A DNA stretch of 64,000 nt from Shimia sp. Alg240-R146. Its GTDB lineage: Bacteria > Pseudomonadota > Alphaproteobacteria > Rhodobacterales > Rhodobacteraceae. Made by a program: the position numbers and the translations under genes. Position 1 is the stretch's first letter, and each line of letters begins with the position of its first letter. Below, one piece after another: positions 42,645-52,647 of the stretch. The DNA lies in assembly GCF_947331465.1 (NCBI RefSeq), contig NZ_CAMZOK010000001.1, positions 992,001-1,056,000 on the forward strand. The letters run 5' to 3'. A model generated the notes under the pieces. The model was not told the origin of the DNA. It saw nothing but the letters and a program-made list of their open reading frames with translations, and searched no databases.

Positions 42645-43886
42645 ATGGAGCAACCGGACCGTCAAGTCGAGCCGAAATTCAAAAGACCCGTAACCCAGAT
42701 CCTTTACATGTTGGTCGTGTTGGGCGCGACAGCCGTCGGTGCGTCCTTCGCTTTGCCAAGCGTGATGGATGTTTTTCTGTCCAACATCTATCTGAACGGG
42801 TTTATTTTCGTTGTCTTTCTGATCGGCGTTTTTGCCACATTTGGGCAAGTGCTGTCGCTGACATCGTCGATCCGGTGGATCGAAGGGTTTGTCGGGTTGC
42901 GGGACAATTACGACGTGAACGCGCCACCCAAATTGCTGGCGCCCTTGGCAGCCTTGCTGCGGGAACGCGGTGCAAACGGGCAGATCAGCGCGTCGTCTAC
43001 GCGGTCTATTCTGGATTCGGTGGCCACACGGATCGATGAAGGCCGAGAAATCACCCGTTATCTTGTTAATACGCTGATTTTCCTTGGTCTTTTAGGAACA
43101 TTTTATGGTCTGGCAACCACGGTGCCGGCTGTGGTGGACACGATCAAAAGCCTTGGCCTGGCCGAAGGTGAGAGCAGCGCAGATGTGGTGGGACGCCTTC
43201 TGGACGGGCTGGAAAGCCAGTTGGGTGGCATGGGCACGGCCTTTGCCTCATCGCTGCTGGGCCTGACGGGGTCGCTGATTGTTGGCTTGTTGGAACTGTT
43301 TGCCGGACATGGGCAGAACCGTTTTTACCGTGAGCTGGAAGAGTGGTTGAGCTCGATCACGCGGGTCGGGTTCAGCTCGGGCGAAGGCGAGGGTGGTGAC
43401 ATCCACGTTCTTGGAGCGGCCTTCGAACATATGTCATCTCAGCTGGATGTGTTGCGCGAAACCATGATCGCCACGGCGCAGGAGCGCAACGAAGGTGGCG
43501 GGTCAATGAATGAATTGGCCGAGGCCATTCATCGCATGACCGACCGCATCGAAACGCAGGCACCCGCAACGCAGGCGTTGCTGCGCGTGGCTGAGGGACA
43601 GGAGCGGTTGATCCAACAGTTTGAAGCGCGCGGGGAAGAGAGCGAAGGCGGCGTGGATGCCGAAAGCCGGATGCGGTTGCGGTCCATCGATGTCCAGATG
43701 CTTCGGATTTTGGAAGAAATCAGCGCGGGACGTCAGGAAAGTATGGCCGAATTGCGCACGGACCTCGCCGCGTTGAACCGCAATTTGCGGCAACTGGGGC
43801 GCGCGCAAGACGGTGGAAAAAACAAGCCCGTTGGCAAAGTACGTCGACGCGAACCGCCAGCGGATGGCGGCGGGCAGGAGAGCTAA
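42645..43886 (+). CDS. MotA/TolQ/ExbB-type proton channel subunit
   Basis: The 413-residue protein has four membrane helices (about 18-40, 48-76, 142-170 and 200-228). The third carries LGLLGTFYGLATTV and the fourth GMGTAFASSLLGLTGSLIVGLLE, the signature of MotA/ExbB/TolQ channels driven by ion flow. A long cytoplasmic helical tail (about 240-413) follows, rich in Glu/Arg and including QTLRQLGRAQDG-like NLRQLGRAQDG. I chose the ATG at 42645 with AGGA upstream. It is followed three bases later by an OmpA/MotB-type gene, with which it must pair. Confidence 0.9.
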   Translation: MEQPDRQVEPKFKRPVTQILYMLVVLGATAVGASFALPSVMDVFLSNIYLNGFIFVVFLIGVFATFGQVLSLTSSIRWIEGFVGLRDNYDVNAPPKLLAPLAALLRERGANGQISASSTRSILDSVATRIDEGREITRYLVNTLIFLGLLGTFYGLATTVPAVVDTIKSLGLAEGESSADVVGRLLDGLESQLGGMGTAFASSLLGLTGSLIVGLLELFAGHGQNRFYRELEEWLSSITRVGFSSGEGEGGDIHVLGAAFEHMSSQLDVLRETMIATAQERNEGGGSMNELAEAIHRMTDRIETQAPATQALLRVAEGQERLIQQFEARGEESEGGVDAESRMRLRSIDVQMLRILEEISAGRQESMAELRTDLAALNRNLRQLGRAQDGGKNKPVGKVRRREPPADGGGQES

Positions 43887-43889
43887 GCT

Positions 43890-46106
43890 ATGGCCCTCAG
43901 TCGCCGCACGGGACAACGGTTCCAAGCTTCGATCTGGCCCGGTTTCGTGGACGCGATGACCGGGCTTTTGCTTGTGCTGATGTTTGTGCTGACGATCTTT
44001 ATGATCGTGCAATTTGTGCTGAGCGAGACCATCACCGGACAGGAATCCGAATTGGATGCTTTGGAGTCCGAGGTGGCGGCGTTAGCGGATGCTTTGGGGT
44101 TGGAGCGCACACGGACAGATGAGCTTGAGGGTGAAGTCGGCGGATTGCAGGCGACGTTGAGCAACACACAGGCGGCCTTGGTGGAGCGCGATGCGTTGAT
44201 CGCGTCGCTGTCATCCACAAGGGATCGCCAAGCGGCGCAGTTGGATGCGGCGCAGACGCAGATCACATCATTTGAAGCGCAAGTGGCAGCGTTGTTGGCG
44301 GATCGCGAGCAAGCGTTGGGTGACATTGCCGCGCTAGAAGGCGCGCGGGATGCGCTGTCGGATGAGCGTGATGCGTTGAACCTCGCATTGGCACAGGCGC
44401 GTGGTGAAATCGACGCACAGGTTGAAGAGGCGCGGTTGGCGGCAGCCGAGGCCGACGCGATGCAGGCGTTGATCGAAAGTTTGCGCGCGGATGTGTCTGA
44501 GGGTGAGGCGCAGATCGTGGATCTGGAGGGGCAGCTTTCAGATGAGGAACGCGCACGTCTGTTGGAGGCCGCAGCGGCCGAAGAATTGCGCAATCGTTTG
44601 GAAAATGCCGACGCGGAGTTGACCGCGATGACCTTGGCGTTGGAGCAGAAACGGCAGGAGGCAGAAGATACGCTGACGTTATTGGCTGCGGCAAAAACCG
44701 CGCAGGACGACCTTGAGATTAAACTGGCGGCGGCCTTGGTCGAAGGGCAGGATGTTGGGGCGGATCTGGCGGATACGGTGCTGAAACTTGCTGCTGTTGA
44801 GGCTGAACTCGACACACGCGGCGGCGAATTGGCGTCGGTAAAAGTGGAACTGGCTGCGGCGCTTTTGGGCGTGGAGAAAAGCAAAACAACGGTTGCGGAA
44901 TTGTTGACGCAGCTTGCGGCGGCCGAGGCGGCACGGACCGGAGCGGAAGCGCAGGTTGGCCAGACTGCGAGCGATCTCGCAGTGCTGGAGGCCAGGTTGG
45001 CGGAGGCGCTGGAAGCGAAACTGGCACAGGAAACCCGGGCGAGCGATGCCGAGGCGACGCGGGACGGGTTGAAAGATGTTGTGGCCACGCTGGAAGAGCA
45101 ACTTGCAGCGGCGGTGGCCGCACGTGAGGCGGCGGAAGTTGCAGTGCAGTCGGCCGAGGACAATGGCAGTTCCTTGCGTGAGCGATTGGCGACGGCTTTG
45201 GCGGCCAAGCTGGCGGCGGAAAACGCGCTTGGCGAAGGTAGCGACGTGCGCGAGCAATTGGCAGCGGCGTTGGCGGCACAGCGGGCGGCGGAATTGGCTG
45301 AGCAGAATGCGATGACCGAGGCGGAGCGACGCGACGCGCTGTTGGCGGAGGCCAACAAGGCGTTGGAGTCCGAAGAGGCCAAATCCGCGGAGAGCTTGCG
45401 CAAAGTGGAAGCGCTTAATCAGCAGATCGCGGCGTTGCGCACGCAGTTGGGCAGCCTGCAGGCGTTGCTGGATGATTATGCCGACCGCGACGTGGCCGCG
45501 AAAGTGCAGCTTGAGTCGCTTGGCTCGGACCTGAACGCGGCGCTGGCGCGGGCGGCGGCGGAAGAGCGCAAACGACGTCTGTTGGAAGAGGCGGAACGGG
45601 CGCGGCTTGAGGCGGAGAAAGCGGATCTTGAAGCGCAGACGCAGGATCTGGCGCAATACCGGTCAGAATTCTTTGGCCGGTTGCGCAGCCTGTTGGGCGC
45701 ACAGGAAGGCGTGCGTATCGTTGGGGACCGGTTTGTGTTTTCGTCAGAGGTTTTGTTCCCACCGGGCGGCGCGGAGTTGTCGTTTGAAGGCGAGGCCGAG
45801 GTGGCGAAAGTCGCGGGTATTTTGTTGAACGTGATCGACGACATACCGGCAGAAATCGACTGGGTGCTGCGCGTGGACGGGCACACGGACGATGTGCCGA
45901 TTACCGGCGGGGCATTTGCCGACAACTGGGAGCTCAGCCAAGCACGGGCGCTTTCTGTGGTGCGGTATTTGATCGACGCGCTTGGATTGCCGCCGGAACG
46001 GCTCGCGGCCAACGGGTTTGGGGAATTCCAGCCTGTGGATCGAGCGGATTCAGCTGAGGCGCGGGCGCGCAACCGGCGGATCGAGTTGAAGTTTACCGAG
46101 AAATAG
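43890..46106 (+). CDS. MotB/OmpA-like stator partner with long coiled coil
   Basis: The 738-residue protein has one N-terminal membrane helix (about 18-45) preceded by D21 in WPGFVDAMTG, the position of the essential proton-carrying aspartate of MotB/ExbD-type proteins. Residues about 50-600 form an almost unbroken Ala/Glu/Leu-rich coiled coil in the periplasm. The C-terminus (about 610-738) is an OmpA/MotB peptidoglycan-binding domain (VDGHTDDVPITG, NWELSQARA, NRRIELKF). Start ATG at 43890, three bases after the channel subunit gene, so the two form one unit. Its stop lies six bases from the convergent M23 gene. Confidence 0.9.
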   Translation: MALSRRTGQRFQASIWPGFVDAMTGLLLVLMFVLTIFMIVQFVLSETITGQESELDALESEVAALADALGLERTRTDELEGEVGGLQATLSNTQAALVERDALIASLSSTRDRQAAQLDAAQTQITSFEAQVAALLADREQALGDIAALEGARDALSDERDALNLALAQARGEIDAQVEEARLAAAEADAMQALIESLRADVSEGEAQIVDLEGQLSDEERARLLEAAAAEELRNRLENADAELTAMTLALEQKRQEAEDTLTLLAAAKTAQDDLEIKLAAALVEGQDVGADLADTVLKLAAVEAELDTRGGELASVKVELAAALLGVEKSKTTVAELLTQLAAAEAARTGAEAQVGQTASDLAVLEARLAEALEAKLAQETRASDAEATRDGLKDVVATLEEQLAAAVAAREAAEVAVQSAEDNGSSLRERLATALAAKLAAENALGEGSDVREQLAAALAAQRAAELAEQNAMTEAERRDALLAEANKALESEEAKSAESLRKVEALNQQIAALRTQLGSLQALLDDYADRDVAAKVQLESLGSDLNAALARAAAEERKRRLLEEAERARLEAEKADLEAQTQDLAQYRSEFFGRLRSLLGAQEGVRIVGDRFVFSSEVLFPPGGAELSFEGEAEVAKVAGILLNVIDDIPAEIDWVLRVDGHTDDVPITGGAFADNWELSQARALSVVRYLIDALGLPPERLAANGFGEFQPVDRADSAEARARNRRIELKFTEK

Positions 46107-46112
46107 GCGCCG

Positions 46113-47075
46113 TCAGTTGACCGTCAAAGATGTCATGGTCTGATCCAGAATGCGGCCTTCGCGCAGGAGCTTGATTTCTCCGGTATAGGCGCCTTTGGGC
46201 CAGCCACGTTTTGGCGTGCGCTTGCCGACCGCACGGAAATACTGGGCCTGTTGTTTTTCGAGGGTCACCGACGTCGATAGAATTTCGCCCGCAGGGCCAG
46301 TGATCGTGATGTCCAATCTGTCACCGGGGCGGCTGCCAAAGCCGAAGGCAAACACCACCATCGCGTCTGCGTCAAACCCGATTGTTGCACGCCCTGCCGC
46401 GCCGGATTTCACATCGGCGTAGTCGGGAATGCCGGTATCAAACCCCGCGCGGATCAAGCCGCCCGGAACATACTCTAACGGGTCCGTCCAAAGGGCGTTC
46501 TGGCTTTCGCCGCAGGTGTCAGCAGACCCGTTGGGCGAAAATGGATCAACAACCCTACCCTTGTGGCGCACCGAGATATGCAGATGCGGGAATTGTGTGC
46601 GCCCTGATAAGCCGACATGACCCAAGACCTGACCGGTGGCGACCACCTCGCCGGTTGTAACTTGCACGGAGCCTTGTTTGAGGTGGCAATATTGGGTTTC
46701 CCAACCGTCCCCGTGATCGATGACCAGCCCGTTTCCGCAGTCGCGCCCTTTGACATAGTCGGCGTTTTCTTTGGTCAGAAGCTGGTCGCGCATGTCGTTG
46801 CGCGTGCCTTTGACCACGCCGGGTGCAGCGGCGAGCACGTCGACACCCTGCGCCATGGCCTGCAAGGTGGGCAAGGCAAAGTCGGTGCCTTTGTGGCCGT
46901 CATAGCTGAGCGGGCCGCACGTGAAATCGATGTAACCCTTGTCTGCGGTGTGATCGACGTAGTTCTGGATGTAGCAGGTTTCGCCGACGTCACAGTCAAT
47001 GGGTGTTTGCAAAACAGGCGCGCCCGCGACCGGGAAGGCCGCGAGCGCGCAAAGAGTTGTCAGCGTCAGACGCAC
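46113..47075 (-). CDS. M23-family peptidoglycan endopeptidase
   Basis: The 320-residue exported metallopeptidase has a signal peptide (about 1-18). Its zinc ligands are H61 and D65 in DGHKGTDFALP, with the HLHISV motif (about residue 166) supplying the third ligand and the catalytic histidine. LytM/M23 enzymes cut peptide cross-bridges of peptidoglycan. A C-terminal beta domain (about 215-320) follows. It lies two bases after the clpA stop, which suggests co-transcription, and is convergent with the coiled-coil OmpA gene. Confidence 0.9.
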   Translation of the reverse strand: MRLTLTTLCALAAFPVAGAPVLQTPIDCDVGETCYIQNYVDHTADKGYIDFTCGPLSYDGHKGTDFALPTLQAMAQGVDVLAAAPGVVKGTRNDMRDQLLTKENADYVKGRDCGNGLVIDHGDGWETQYCHLKQGSVQVTTGEVVATGQVLGHVGLSGRTQFPHLHISVRHKGRVVDPFSPNGSADTCGESQNALWTDPLEYVPGGLIRAGFDTGIPDYADVKSGAAGRATIGFDADAMVVFAFGFGSRPGDRLDITITGPAGEILSTSVTLEKQQAQYFRAVGKRTPKRGWPKGAYTGEIKLLREGRILDQTMTSLTVN

Positions 47076-47077
47076 TG

Positions 47078-49408
47078 TCAGTCGGCGGTCAGCAGTGGTG
47101 GCTTGTCACCAGAGATGCGACGTTTTTCAGGGCCGGAGATGTCCAGCACAAGCTTGCCATCCTTGACCTTGACCTTAACAAGCCCGCCCTTGGCGAGTTT
47201 GCCAAACAGCAGTTCCTCAGCGAGAGGCTTTTTGATGTGTTCCTGAATAACGCGGCCCAAAGGACGCGCGCCCATCTTTTCATCATAGCCCTCGTTTCCG
47301 AGCCACTCGGCAGCCTTGGGCGTCAATTCGATGGAGACGTTGCGGTCCAGAAGCTGCACCTCAAGCTGCATCACGAATTTCTCGACCACCTGCATGATGA
47401 CTTCTTTTGGCAATGGCGCAAAGGAGATCACCGCGTCCAGACGGTTGCGGAATTCAGGTGAGAAGGTGCGTTCGATCGCGGCGGTGTCTTCGCCTTCGCG
47501 ACGGTCGCGACCAAAGCCGATCGCGGATTTGGCCTGCTCGGCCGCCCCTGCGTTGGAGGTCATGATCAAAACCACGTTGCGGAAGTTCACTGTGCGGCCG
47601 TTGTGATCGGTCAGCTCGCCGTGGTCCATCACCTGCAACAGGATGTTGAACACATCGGGGTGGGCTTTCTCGATCTCATCGAGCAGCAGGACGCAGTGCG
47701 GATGTTGATCCACGCCGTCGGTCAAAAGGCCGCCCTGATCAAATCCAACGTAGCCGGGAGGGGCACCGATCAAGCGGGAGACCGCGTGTTTTTCCATGTA
47801 CTCGGACATGTCAAAGCGCAGCAGTTCAACGCCAAGCGTGTCCGCCAGTTGTTTCGCCACCTCGGTTTTGCCCACACCGGTTGGTCCGGCGAATAGGTAG
47901 TTGCCGATGGGCTTTTCAGGCTCGCGCAGACCGGCGCGGGCCAGTTTGATCGCGGAGCTGAGCGATTCAATTGCGTTGTTTTGACCAAACACCACGCGCT
48001 TGAGCGATTTTTCCAGATCCTTGAGCACCTCGGCGTCGTCCTTGGACACGCTTTTGGGGGGGATGCGGGCAATCTTGGCAACGACGGCCTCGATCTCTTT
48101 GACGCCGATGGTCTTGCGACGCTTGGAGGCGGCCACGAGATGTTGCGCCGCGCCGGCCTCGTCGATGACGTCGATGGCTTTGTCGGGCAGTTTGCGATCG
48201 TTGATGTAGCGTGCGGCCAGTTCCACCGAGGTTTTGATCGCATCGGCGGTGTATTTCACGCCGTGGTGCGCCTCGAAGTATTCCTTGAGGCCCTTGAGGA
48301 TCTTGATGGAGTCCTCGACCGTGGGCTCGTTCACGTCAATTTTCTGGAAGCGACGCGACAGGGCGCGGTCTTTCTCAAAATGCTGGCGGAATTCTTTGTA
48401 GGTGGTGGAGCCCATGGTGCGCAGTTTGCCGCCCTGCAACGCAGGTTTGAGCAGGTTGGAGGCATCCATTGCGCCGCCGGATGTGGCACCAGCGCCGATC
48501 ACTGTGTGGATTTCGTCGATGAACAGAACCGAGTCAGGATGGTCTTCGAGTTCGGTCACCACCGCCTTGAGGCGCTCCTCAAAGTCGCCGCGATAGCGGG
48601 TGCCCGCAAGCAGCGCGCCCATGTCGAGCGAGAAGATTGTGGTTTTGGCCAGAACCTCGGGTGTTTCGCCCTGAACGATTTTGCGGGCGAGGCCTTCTGC
48701 GATAGCGGTTTTGCCAACGCCGGGATCGCCCACCAGAAGCGGGTTGTTCTTGCGGCGGCGGCACAGCACCTGAATGCAGCGCTCAACCTCGGAATCGCGG
48801 CCGATCAGCGGGTCAACGTCGCCTTTGCCAGCCTTGACGTTCAGGTCGACGCAGTATTTTGCCAGCGCGCTGTCTTTGGGTTCTTCTTCGGCAACGCCTT
48901 CGAAGCCAGGTGTGCTGGATTGTTCTTCATCCGCACCGGACAACGGGCGGGGTTCGCCATAGGCAGGGTTCTTGGCCACACCATGCGCAATATAGTTCAC
49001 AGCATCATAGCGGGTCATATCCTGCTCTTGCAGGAAATACGCGGCGTTGGATTCGCGTTCCGCAAAGATCGCAACCAACACGTTGGCGCCGGTCACTTCG
49101 GTGCGGCCGGAGCTTTGAACATGGATGGCGGCGCGCTGGATCACCCGTTGGAAAGCGGCGGTCGGCACAGCTTCGGAGCCTTCGATGTCGGTGACCAGAT
49201 TGGACAGGTCATCATCAATGAACTCGACAAGGTTTTGGCGCAACTCCTCAAGGTCGACGCTACATGCCTTGAGAACGCGCACGGCGTCGGGCTCGTCCAT
49301 GAGGGCGAGGAGAAGGTGTTCGAGCGTGGCGAACTCATGCTTGCGTTGATTGGCAAGCGCGAGGGCTGCGTGAATGGTTTGTTCGAGCGAATTCGAAAAT
49401 GACGGCAC
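47078..49408 (-). CDS. clpA: ATP-dependent Clp protease ATPase subunit ClpA
   Basis: ClpA unfolds substrates for ClpP, often delivered by ClpS. The 776-residue AAA+ protein has an N-terminal ClpS-binding domain (about 1-145), a first ATPase with GDPGVGKT and a Walker B DEIHTV, a middle linker, and a second ATPase with GPTGVGKT and [12 protein letters not shown]. The C-terminus is small ([13 protein letters not shown]). These features separate ClpA from ClpB, which has a long M domain. It lies 34 kb from clpS in the opposite orientation. Confidence 0.97.
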   Translation of the reverse strand: MPSFSNSLEQTIHAALALANQRKHEFATLEHLLLALMDEPDAVRVLKACSVDLEELRQNLVEFIDDDLSNLVTDIEGSEAVPTAAFQRVIQRAAIHVQSSGRTEVTGANVLVAIFAERESNAAYFLQEQDMTRYDAVNYIAHGVAKNPAYGEPRPLSGADEEQSSTPGFEGVAEEEPKDSALAKYCVDLNVKAGKGDVDPLIGRDSEVERCIQVLCRRRKNNPLLVGDPGVGKTAIAEGLARKIVQGETPEVLAKTTIFSLDMGALLAGTRYRGDFEERLKAVVTELEDHPDSVLFIDEIHTVIGAGATSGGAMDASNLLKPALQGGKLRTMGSTTYKEFRQHFEKDRALSRRFQKIDVNEPTVEDSIKILKGLKEYFEAHHGVKYTADAIKTSVELAARYINDRKLPDKAIDVIDEAGAAQHLVAASKRRKTIGVKEIEAVVAKIARIPPKSVSKDDAEVLKDLEKSLKRVVFGQNNAIESLSSAIKLARAGLREPEKPIGNYLFAGPTGVGKTEVAKQLADTLGVELLRFDMSEYMEKHAVSRLIGAPPGYVGFDQGGLLTDGVDQHPHCVLLLDEIEKAHPDVFNILLQVMDHGELTDHNGRTVNFRNVVLIMTSNAGAAEQAKSAIGFGRDRREGEDTAAIERTFSPEFRNRLDAVISFAPLPKEVIMQVVEKFVMQLEVQLLDRNVSIELTPKAAEWLGNEGYDEKMGARPLGRVIQEHIKKPLAEELLFGKLAKGGLVKVKVKDGKLVLDISGPEKRRISGDKPPLLTAD

Positions 49409-49438
49409 TGTGGTTCTGCTCCCTCCGGTGCTTGAAAC

Positions 49439-49462
49439 TGCGAAGTCATAGGTGGCTTCGCA
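49439..49462. promoter_or_regulatory. Inverted repeat upstream of clpA
   Basis: TGCGAAG-N10-CTTCGCA is a perfect 7-bp inverted repeat, 30 bases before the clpA start. It could be an operator or a leader hairpin; no known heat-shock element matches it clearly. Confidence 0.35.
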
Positions 49463-49580
49463 TCCAGTATGGGGTTGTTACGTTAAAGTTTGGTCGATTG
49501 GTCGCTGTCTTCAAGGACTTTCTGCAATTTTAACCATAGAAAAAGACTGCACGCTTTCGTGAGGTGCCGAATTTTCGGGA

Positions 49581-50348
49581 TTAAAAGCTGTCTTTGCGGC
49601 GCCGGATTTCGGCAAAAACCTCAGCGGGTGCGGCGCCTTGCATGCCCACGGCGGCTTGAACAGCAGGGTCATGACCGCGCAAAAACGGATTTGTCGCCAA
49701 TTCGTCGGACAACAGCGAAGGCACGGTGGGAATATTTTTCTCGCGATCAGAGCGAATCTTGTCGATGCGCATTTTCAGCGCTGGGTTGTCCGGATCGACG
49801 GTCACCGCAAAGCGCGCGTTGGATTCGGTGTATTCGTGGCCCGAGCACACAATCGTTTCAGGCGGTAAGGCGGCGAGTTTGGTGAGGCTGTCAAACATCA
49901 CGTTGGGTGGGCCTTCAAACAGGCGGCCGCAGCCGAGCGCCATCAGGCTGTCGGCCGTGAACACGGCGCCCGTCGTGGGGAAGTAAAACGCGATGTGGCC
50001 CATTGTGTGGCCCGACACATCGATGATCTGTGCCGCTTCGCCGCCGATTGTGACGCTGTCGCCTTCGCCCAAAGAGATGTCCAGCGGGGGCAGGCGGCCT
50101 GCGTCGGCGGTGGCACCAACCACTTTCGCGGGGTGTTTAGCCAACACATCCGCCAAGCCGTCGACATGGTCCCAATGATGGTGGGTCAAAAGCACATGGC
50201 TCAGGCTCCAGCCACGGTCAGAAAGGGCATCCAGAATCGGTCCGGGTTCGGGCGCGTCCACCAGTGCGGTATCGCCGCTCTTGTCGTCGTGAATCAAAAA
50301 TGCGTAGTTGTCGGACAGGCACGGAATGGTCACGATCTGGAGGGGCAT
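49581..50348 (-). CDS. gloB: Hydroxyacylglutathione hydrolase (glyoxalase II)
   Basis: GloB hydrolyses S-D-lactoylglutathione to D-lactate and glutathione. The 255-residue metallo-beta-lactamase-fold protein has the metal motif LTHHHWDHVDG, H in VSGHTMGHIAFYF, D in FTADSLMALGCGRLFEG and the C-terminal CSGHEYTESNARFA with NPFLRG. I used the ATG at 50348 (MPLQIVTIPCLSDNYAF), the usual start; the upstream in-frame extension lacks family support. It is divergent from the methyltransferase gene at 50411. Confidence 0.95.
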   Translation of the reverse strand: MPLQIVTIPCLSDNYAFLIHDDKSGDTALVDAPEPGPILDALSDRGWSLSHVLLTHHHWDHVDGLADVLAKHPAKVVGATADAGRLPPLDISLGEGDSVTIGGEAAQIIDVSGHTMGHIAFYFPTTGAVFTADSLMALGCGRLFEGPPNVMFDSLTKLAALPPETIVCSGHEYTESNARFAVTVDPDNPALKMRIDKIRSDREKNIPTVPSLLSDELATNPFLRGHDPAVQAAVGMQGAAPAEVFAEIRRRKDSF

Positions 50349-50410
50349 GGAATTTCGCCTTGTGATTGCTATGTTAGCCCTAAGATTTGCCGATTGGAGG
50401 CGCGGTTGCA

Positions 50411-51151
50411 ATGCATCTTGATGTGCAGGATCTACGCAATTTCTATTATCGCAGCACGTTGGGTCGGGCCGCGCAAAAAGCAGTTCGCGATGAAATGTTG
50501 GAACTGTGGCCGGAAGCTGATGGGCTAACGGTGGCCGGATTTGGCTTTGCTGTGCCACTTTTGCGGCCGTATTTGTCCAGCGCGCGGCGGGTGATCGGCT
50601 TGATGCCCGCACCGCAAGGCGTGATGCCGTGGCCTGCCGGCATGCCAAATGTATCGGTGCTGTGCGAAGAAACGATGTGGCCGATCGAGACCGGGCATTT
50701 GGATCGGCTGGTGATCATGCATGGATTGGAAACCAGCGACCGGCCGTCTGATGTTTTGGTCGAAGCCAACCGCGTTCTTGGGCCCGGCGGCAAGGCGCTT
50801 TTTGTGGTGCCGCATCGCTCCGGCCTATGGTCACGCAGCGACACAACGCCGTTTGGCTATGGCCGTCCTTATTCCACAAGCCAGTTGGAAACCCAATTAC
50901 GCGCCCATGGATTTATGCCCGAGCGTCACCGCGCAACCCTGTATCAGCCACCGTCACACAAACGGTTTTGGCGCAAAACGGGGCGGATGCTTGAAGGGTT
51001 AGGAAAGACGATTTCGCCGGTGATGGCGGGGGGTGTGCTGTTGGTAGAGGCCAGCAAACGGGTGCAGGCACCTTCGGGACCCGGACTGCGCGAAGCGGCC
51101 AAGAAGCCGCTGGGTGTCTTTGCCCCGGCGCCCGAGGTGTCGCCAGCTTAA
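50411..51151 (+). CDS. Class I SAM-dependent methyltransferase-like protein
   Basis: The 246-residue protein has a methyltransferase fold: [15 protein letters not shown] (a degenerate motif I), the [18 protein letters not shown] region and [20 protein letters not shown] (post-motif IV). Motif I lacks the usual GxGxG pattern, so SAM binding needs checking. Divergent gloB and this gene are neighbours in many Rhodobacteraceae. The substrate is unknown. ATG 50411 follows GGAGG. Confidence 0.8.
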   Translation: MHLDVQDLRNFYYRSTLGRAAQKAVRDEMLELWPEADGLTVAGFGFAVPLLRPYLSSARRVIGLMPAPQGVMPWPAGMPNVSVLCEETMWPIETGHLDRLVIMHGLETSDRPSDVLVEANRVLGPGGKALFVVPHRSGLWSRSDTTPFGYGRPYSTSQLETQLRAHGFMPERHRATLYQPPSHKRFWRKTGRMLEGLGKTISPVMAGGVLLVEASKRVQAPSGPGLREAAKKPLGVFAPAPEVSPA

Positions 51152-51177
51152 AGGGTGGCGGCGGGGGGCGTCGCGGG

Positions 51178-52572
51178 TCAGGACCCGGGGGCGGTCCATG
51201 CGGTGGCGGCCGTGATCGTCAGACTTGCACCGCTATCGGCAAAGTTGCCGTCAAAGTCATTCCAGAGCCGCGCCACCAGAATGTCCCCGACATAGACATT
51301 GTCGACATGCGGCATGGCAGCGTCCGGATCATAAGGCTGGGCCTCGACACGGACGTCGCCTTCAAGCCCATCCGGTACCACCAGATCGAAGCTGTCACCG
51401 CTGCCGTTGAAATAGATGTTGGCTGGCGAGGTGGTGGCCATGTCTTCGTTGGTCACCACAAGGGTGTAGGTGTCGTCGCCGCCGGAGTGGAATTCGTCAA
51501 CAAGCTGGCCCATGCGCATGATGTAGGTGTCGTTGCCTTCCCCACCCGAGAGCCGCAAAAAGGAGTCTCCGCTGACGGCTTCATACGCGATGAAGCTGTC
51601 GTTTCCCTGACCGCCTTCCAGAGTCACATCGCCGCGCGCGTCACTGATGATAAAGGTATCGTCGCCTTGGCCGCCATATAGGTTGGCCTCAAATGTGTCG
51701 GGGTCGCGGTCGTCATCTTGGGACAAGGTGAAGGTGTCGTTGCCATCTCCGCCAAGGACAGACGCCTGACCTTGGCTGATGGTGGCGTGGTCGTCGCCGT
51801 CGCCCATGAGCACAAAGGCAGATACGTCCGAGTGCACCGTCACCGTGTCGTTCCCATCCAGCGTGACAATCAGCCCGTCGTTTACAGGTGAAAGCGCGTC
51901 CGCGTCAGTCGAACCCAGATCGGCCAAGAGTGGATCGTCCGTCAGCGTGCCGTCGCCCTGCATTCGGGTGCTGAATTCGCCGATTTCCAACGTGTTCAGA
52001 TCAATGTCGGCAAGGCCATGCAGACGGATTGTCAGGTCGACAGGATCGACGTTGTCGGATGCGCCGGGCATTGTGATGTGCAGGTCGAGAAAGCTGCCAT
52101 CGTCCGCCGGCGCGGCGCTGATATCGAGCAGGTTTTCATGCCAGGGGCCAACTTCCAGATCAAAGAGGTCGAGCCGTAGGGCATCCTCTGTCGGGTCAAA
52201 GTCGGTGATTTCGATATCAAAAGGCCGGTCGGTGTCGCGGTGGCCGGGATCTTCGATAAAGAAAACATCGGAGCCGTCGCCGCCCGTCAGAGTGACCGGA
52301 TCGTTGTCCGCGCTGGTGTAGTCATGCCCCACGCGGATGAGATCGTCACCGTCGCCCGCGTCGATGGATTCGCCGGCCTGAGAATAGATCGTGTCGTCCC
52401 CGGAGGTGCCGACGACGTCCGCTTCGGGCGTCGGTTCCGGATCGGGGGTGGGCGCGGGGTCTTCGCCGGTGTCGCTGTCGTCATCAATGTCGTCCGCGTC
52501 TTCGGCCATGCCGTCAAATACGGCGAAGCTGCTGGCGATGCCAAGAAAAGAGAACAGAATGATCAGGTTCAT
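51178..52572 (-). CDS. RTX-repeat calcium-binding-like protein with N-terminal membrane helix
   Basis: The 464-residue protein begins with a short hydrophobic helix (MNLIILFSFLGIASSFAVF), then an acidic D/P-rich linker. Many RTX-type nonapeptide repeats follow (for example GGDGSDVFF, GGDGNDTFT, GGQGDDTFI, GGQGNDSFI, GGEGNDTYI), which bind calcium. It lacks the C-terminal type I secretion tail of ordinary RTX proteins and is likely anchored by its N-terminal helix. A closely similar gene follows upstream (52648-53967), so this is a tandem duplication. The C-terminal DNVYVGDILVARL is shared. Function unknown. Confidence 0.8.
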   Translation of the reverse strand: MNLIILFSFLGIASSFAVFDGMAEDADDIDDDSDTGEDPAPTPDPEPTPEADVVGTSGDDTIYSQAGESIDAGDGDDLIRVGHDYTSADNDPVTLTGGDGSDVFFIEDPGHRDTDRPFDIEITDFDPTEDALRLDLFDLEVGPWHENLLDISAAPADDGSFLDLHITMPGASDNVDPVDLTIRLHGLADIDLNTLEIGEFSTRMQGDGTLTDDPLLADLGSTDADALSPVNDGLIVTLDGNDTVTVHSDVSAFVLMGDGDDHATISQGQASVLGGDGNDTFTLSQDDDRDPDTFEANLYGGQGDDTFIISDARGDVTLEGGQGNDSFIAYEAVSGDSFLRLSGGEGNDTYIMRMGQLVDEFHSGGDDTYTLVVTNEDMATTSPANIYFNGSGDSFDLVVPDGLEGDVRVEAQPYDPDAAMPHVDNVYVGDILVARLWNDFDGNFADSGASLTITAATAWTAPGS

Positions 52573-52647
52573 GCGACGTACTCTCTACATGTCTATAAAA
52601 CGCAGACCTCAGGGATCTGGGGTGGCTTGTAATTGGCCCGTGGGCTT

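Noticed and set aside
43883..45403. Long open frame antisense to the coiled-coil OmpA gene (Ala/Ser/Arg-rich)
   Set aside because: It mirrors the Ala/Glu/Leu codon bias of the plus-strand coiled coil, has a meaningless composition and no ribosome binding site; a shadow frame.
42645..46106. MotA/OmpA pair considered as a Zorya anti-phage system (ZorA/ZorB)
   Set aside because: No ZorC, ZorD or ZorE-like gene is nearby, and the long helical extension is on the B-type subunit rather than on A. A defence role is only listed as one open possibility.
47981..49402. 473-codon open frame opposite clpA
   Set aside because: clpA is unmistakable on the other strand; the antisense frame is Gly/Ala/Val/His-rich with no domain, as expected for a third-position-GC shadow.
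12900..49408. clpS and clpA far apart taken as a sign of rearrangement
   Set aside because: Separate clpS and clpA loci are common in alphaproteobacteria; nothing else in the window suggests a breakpoint.
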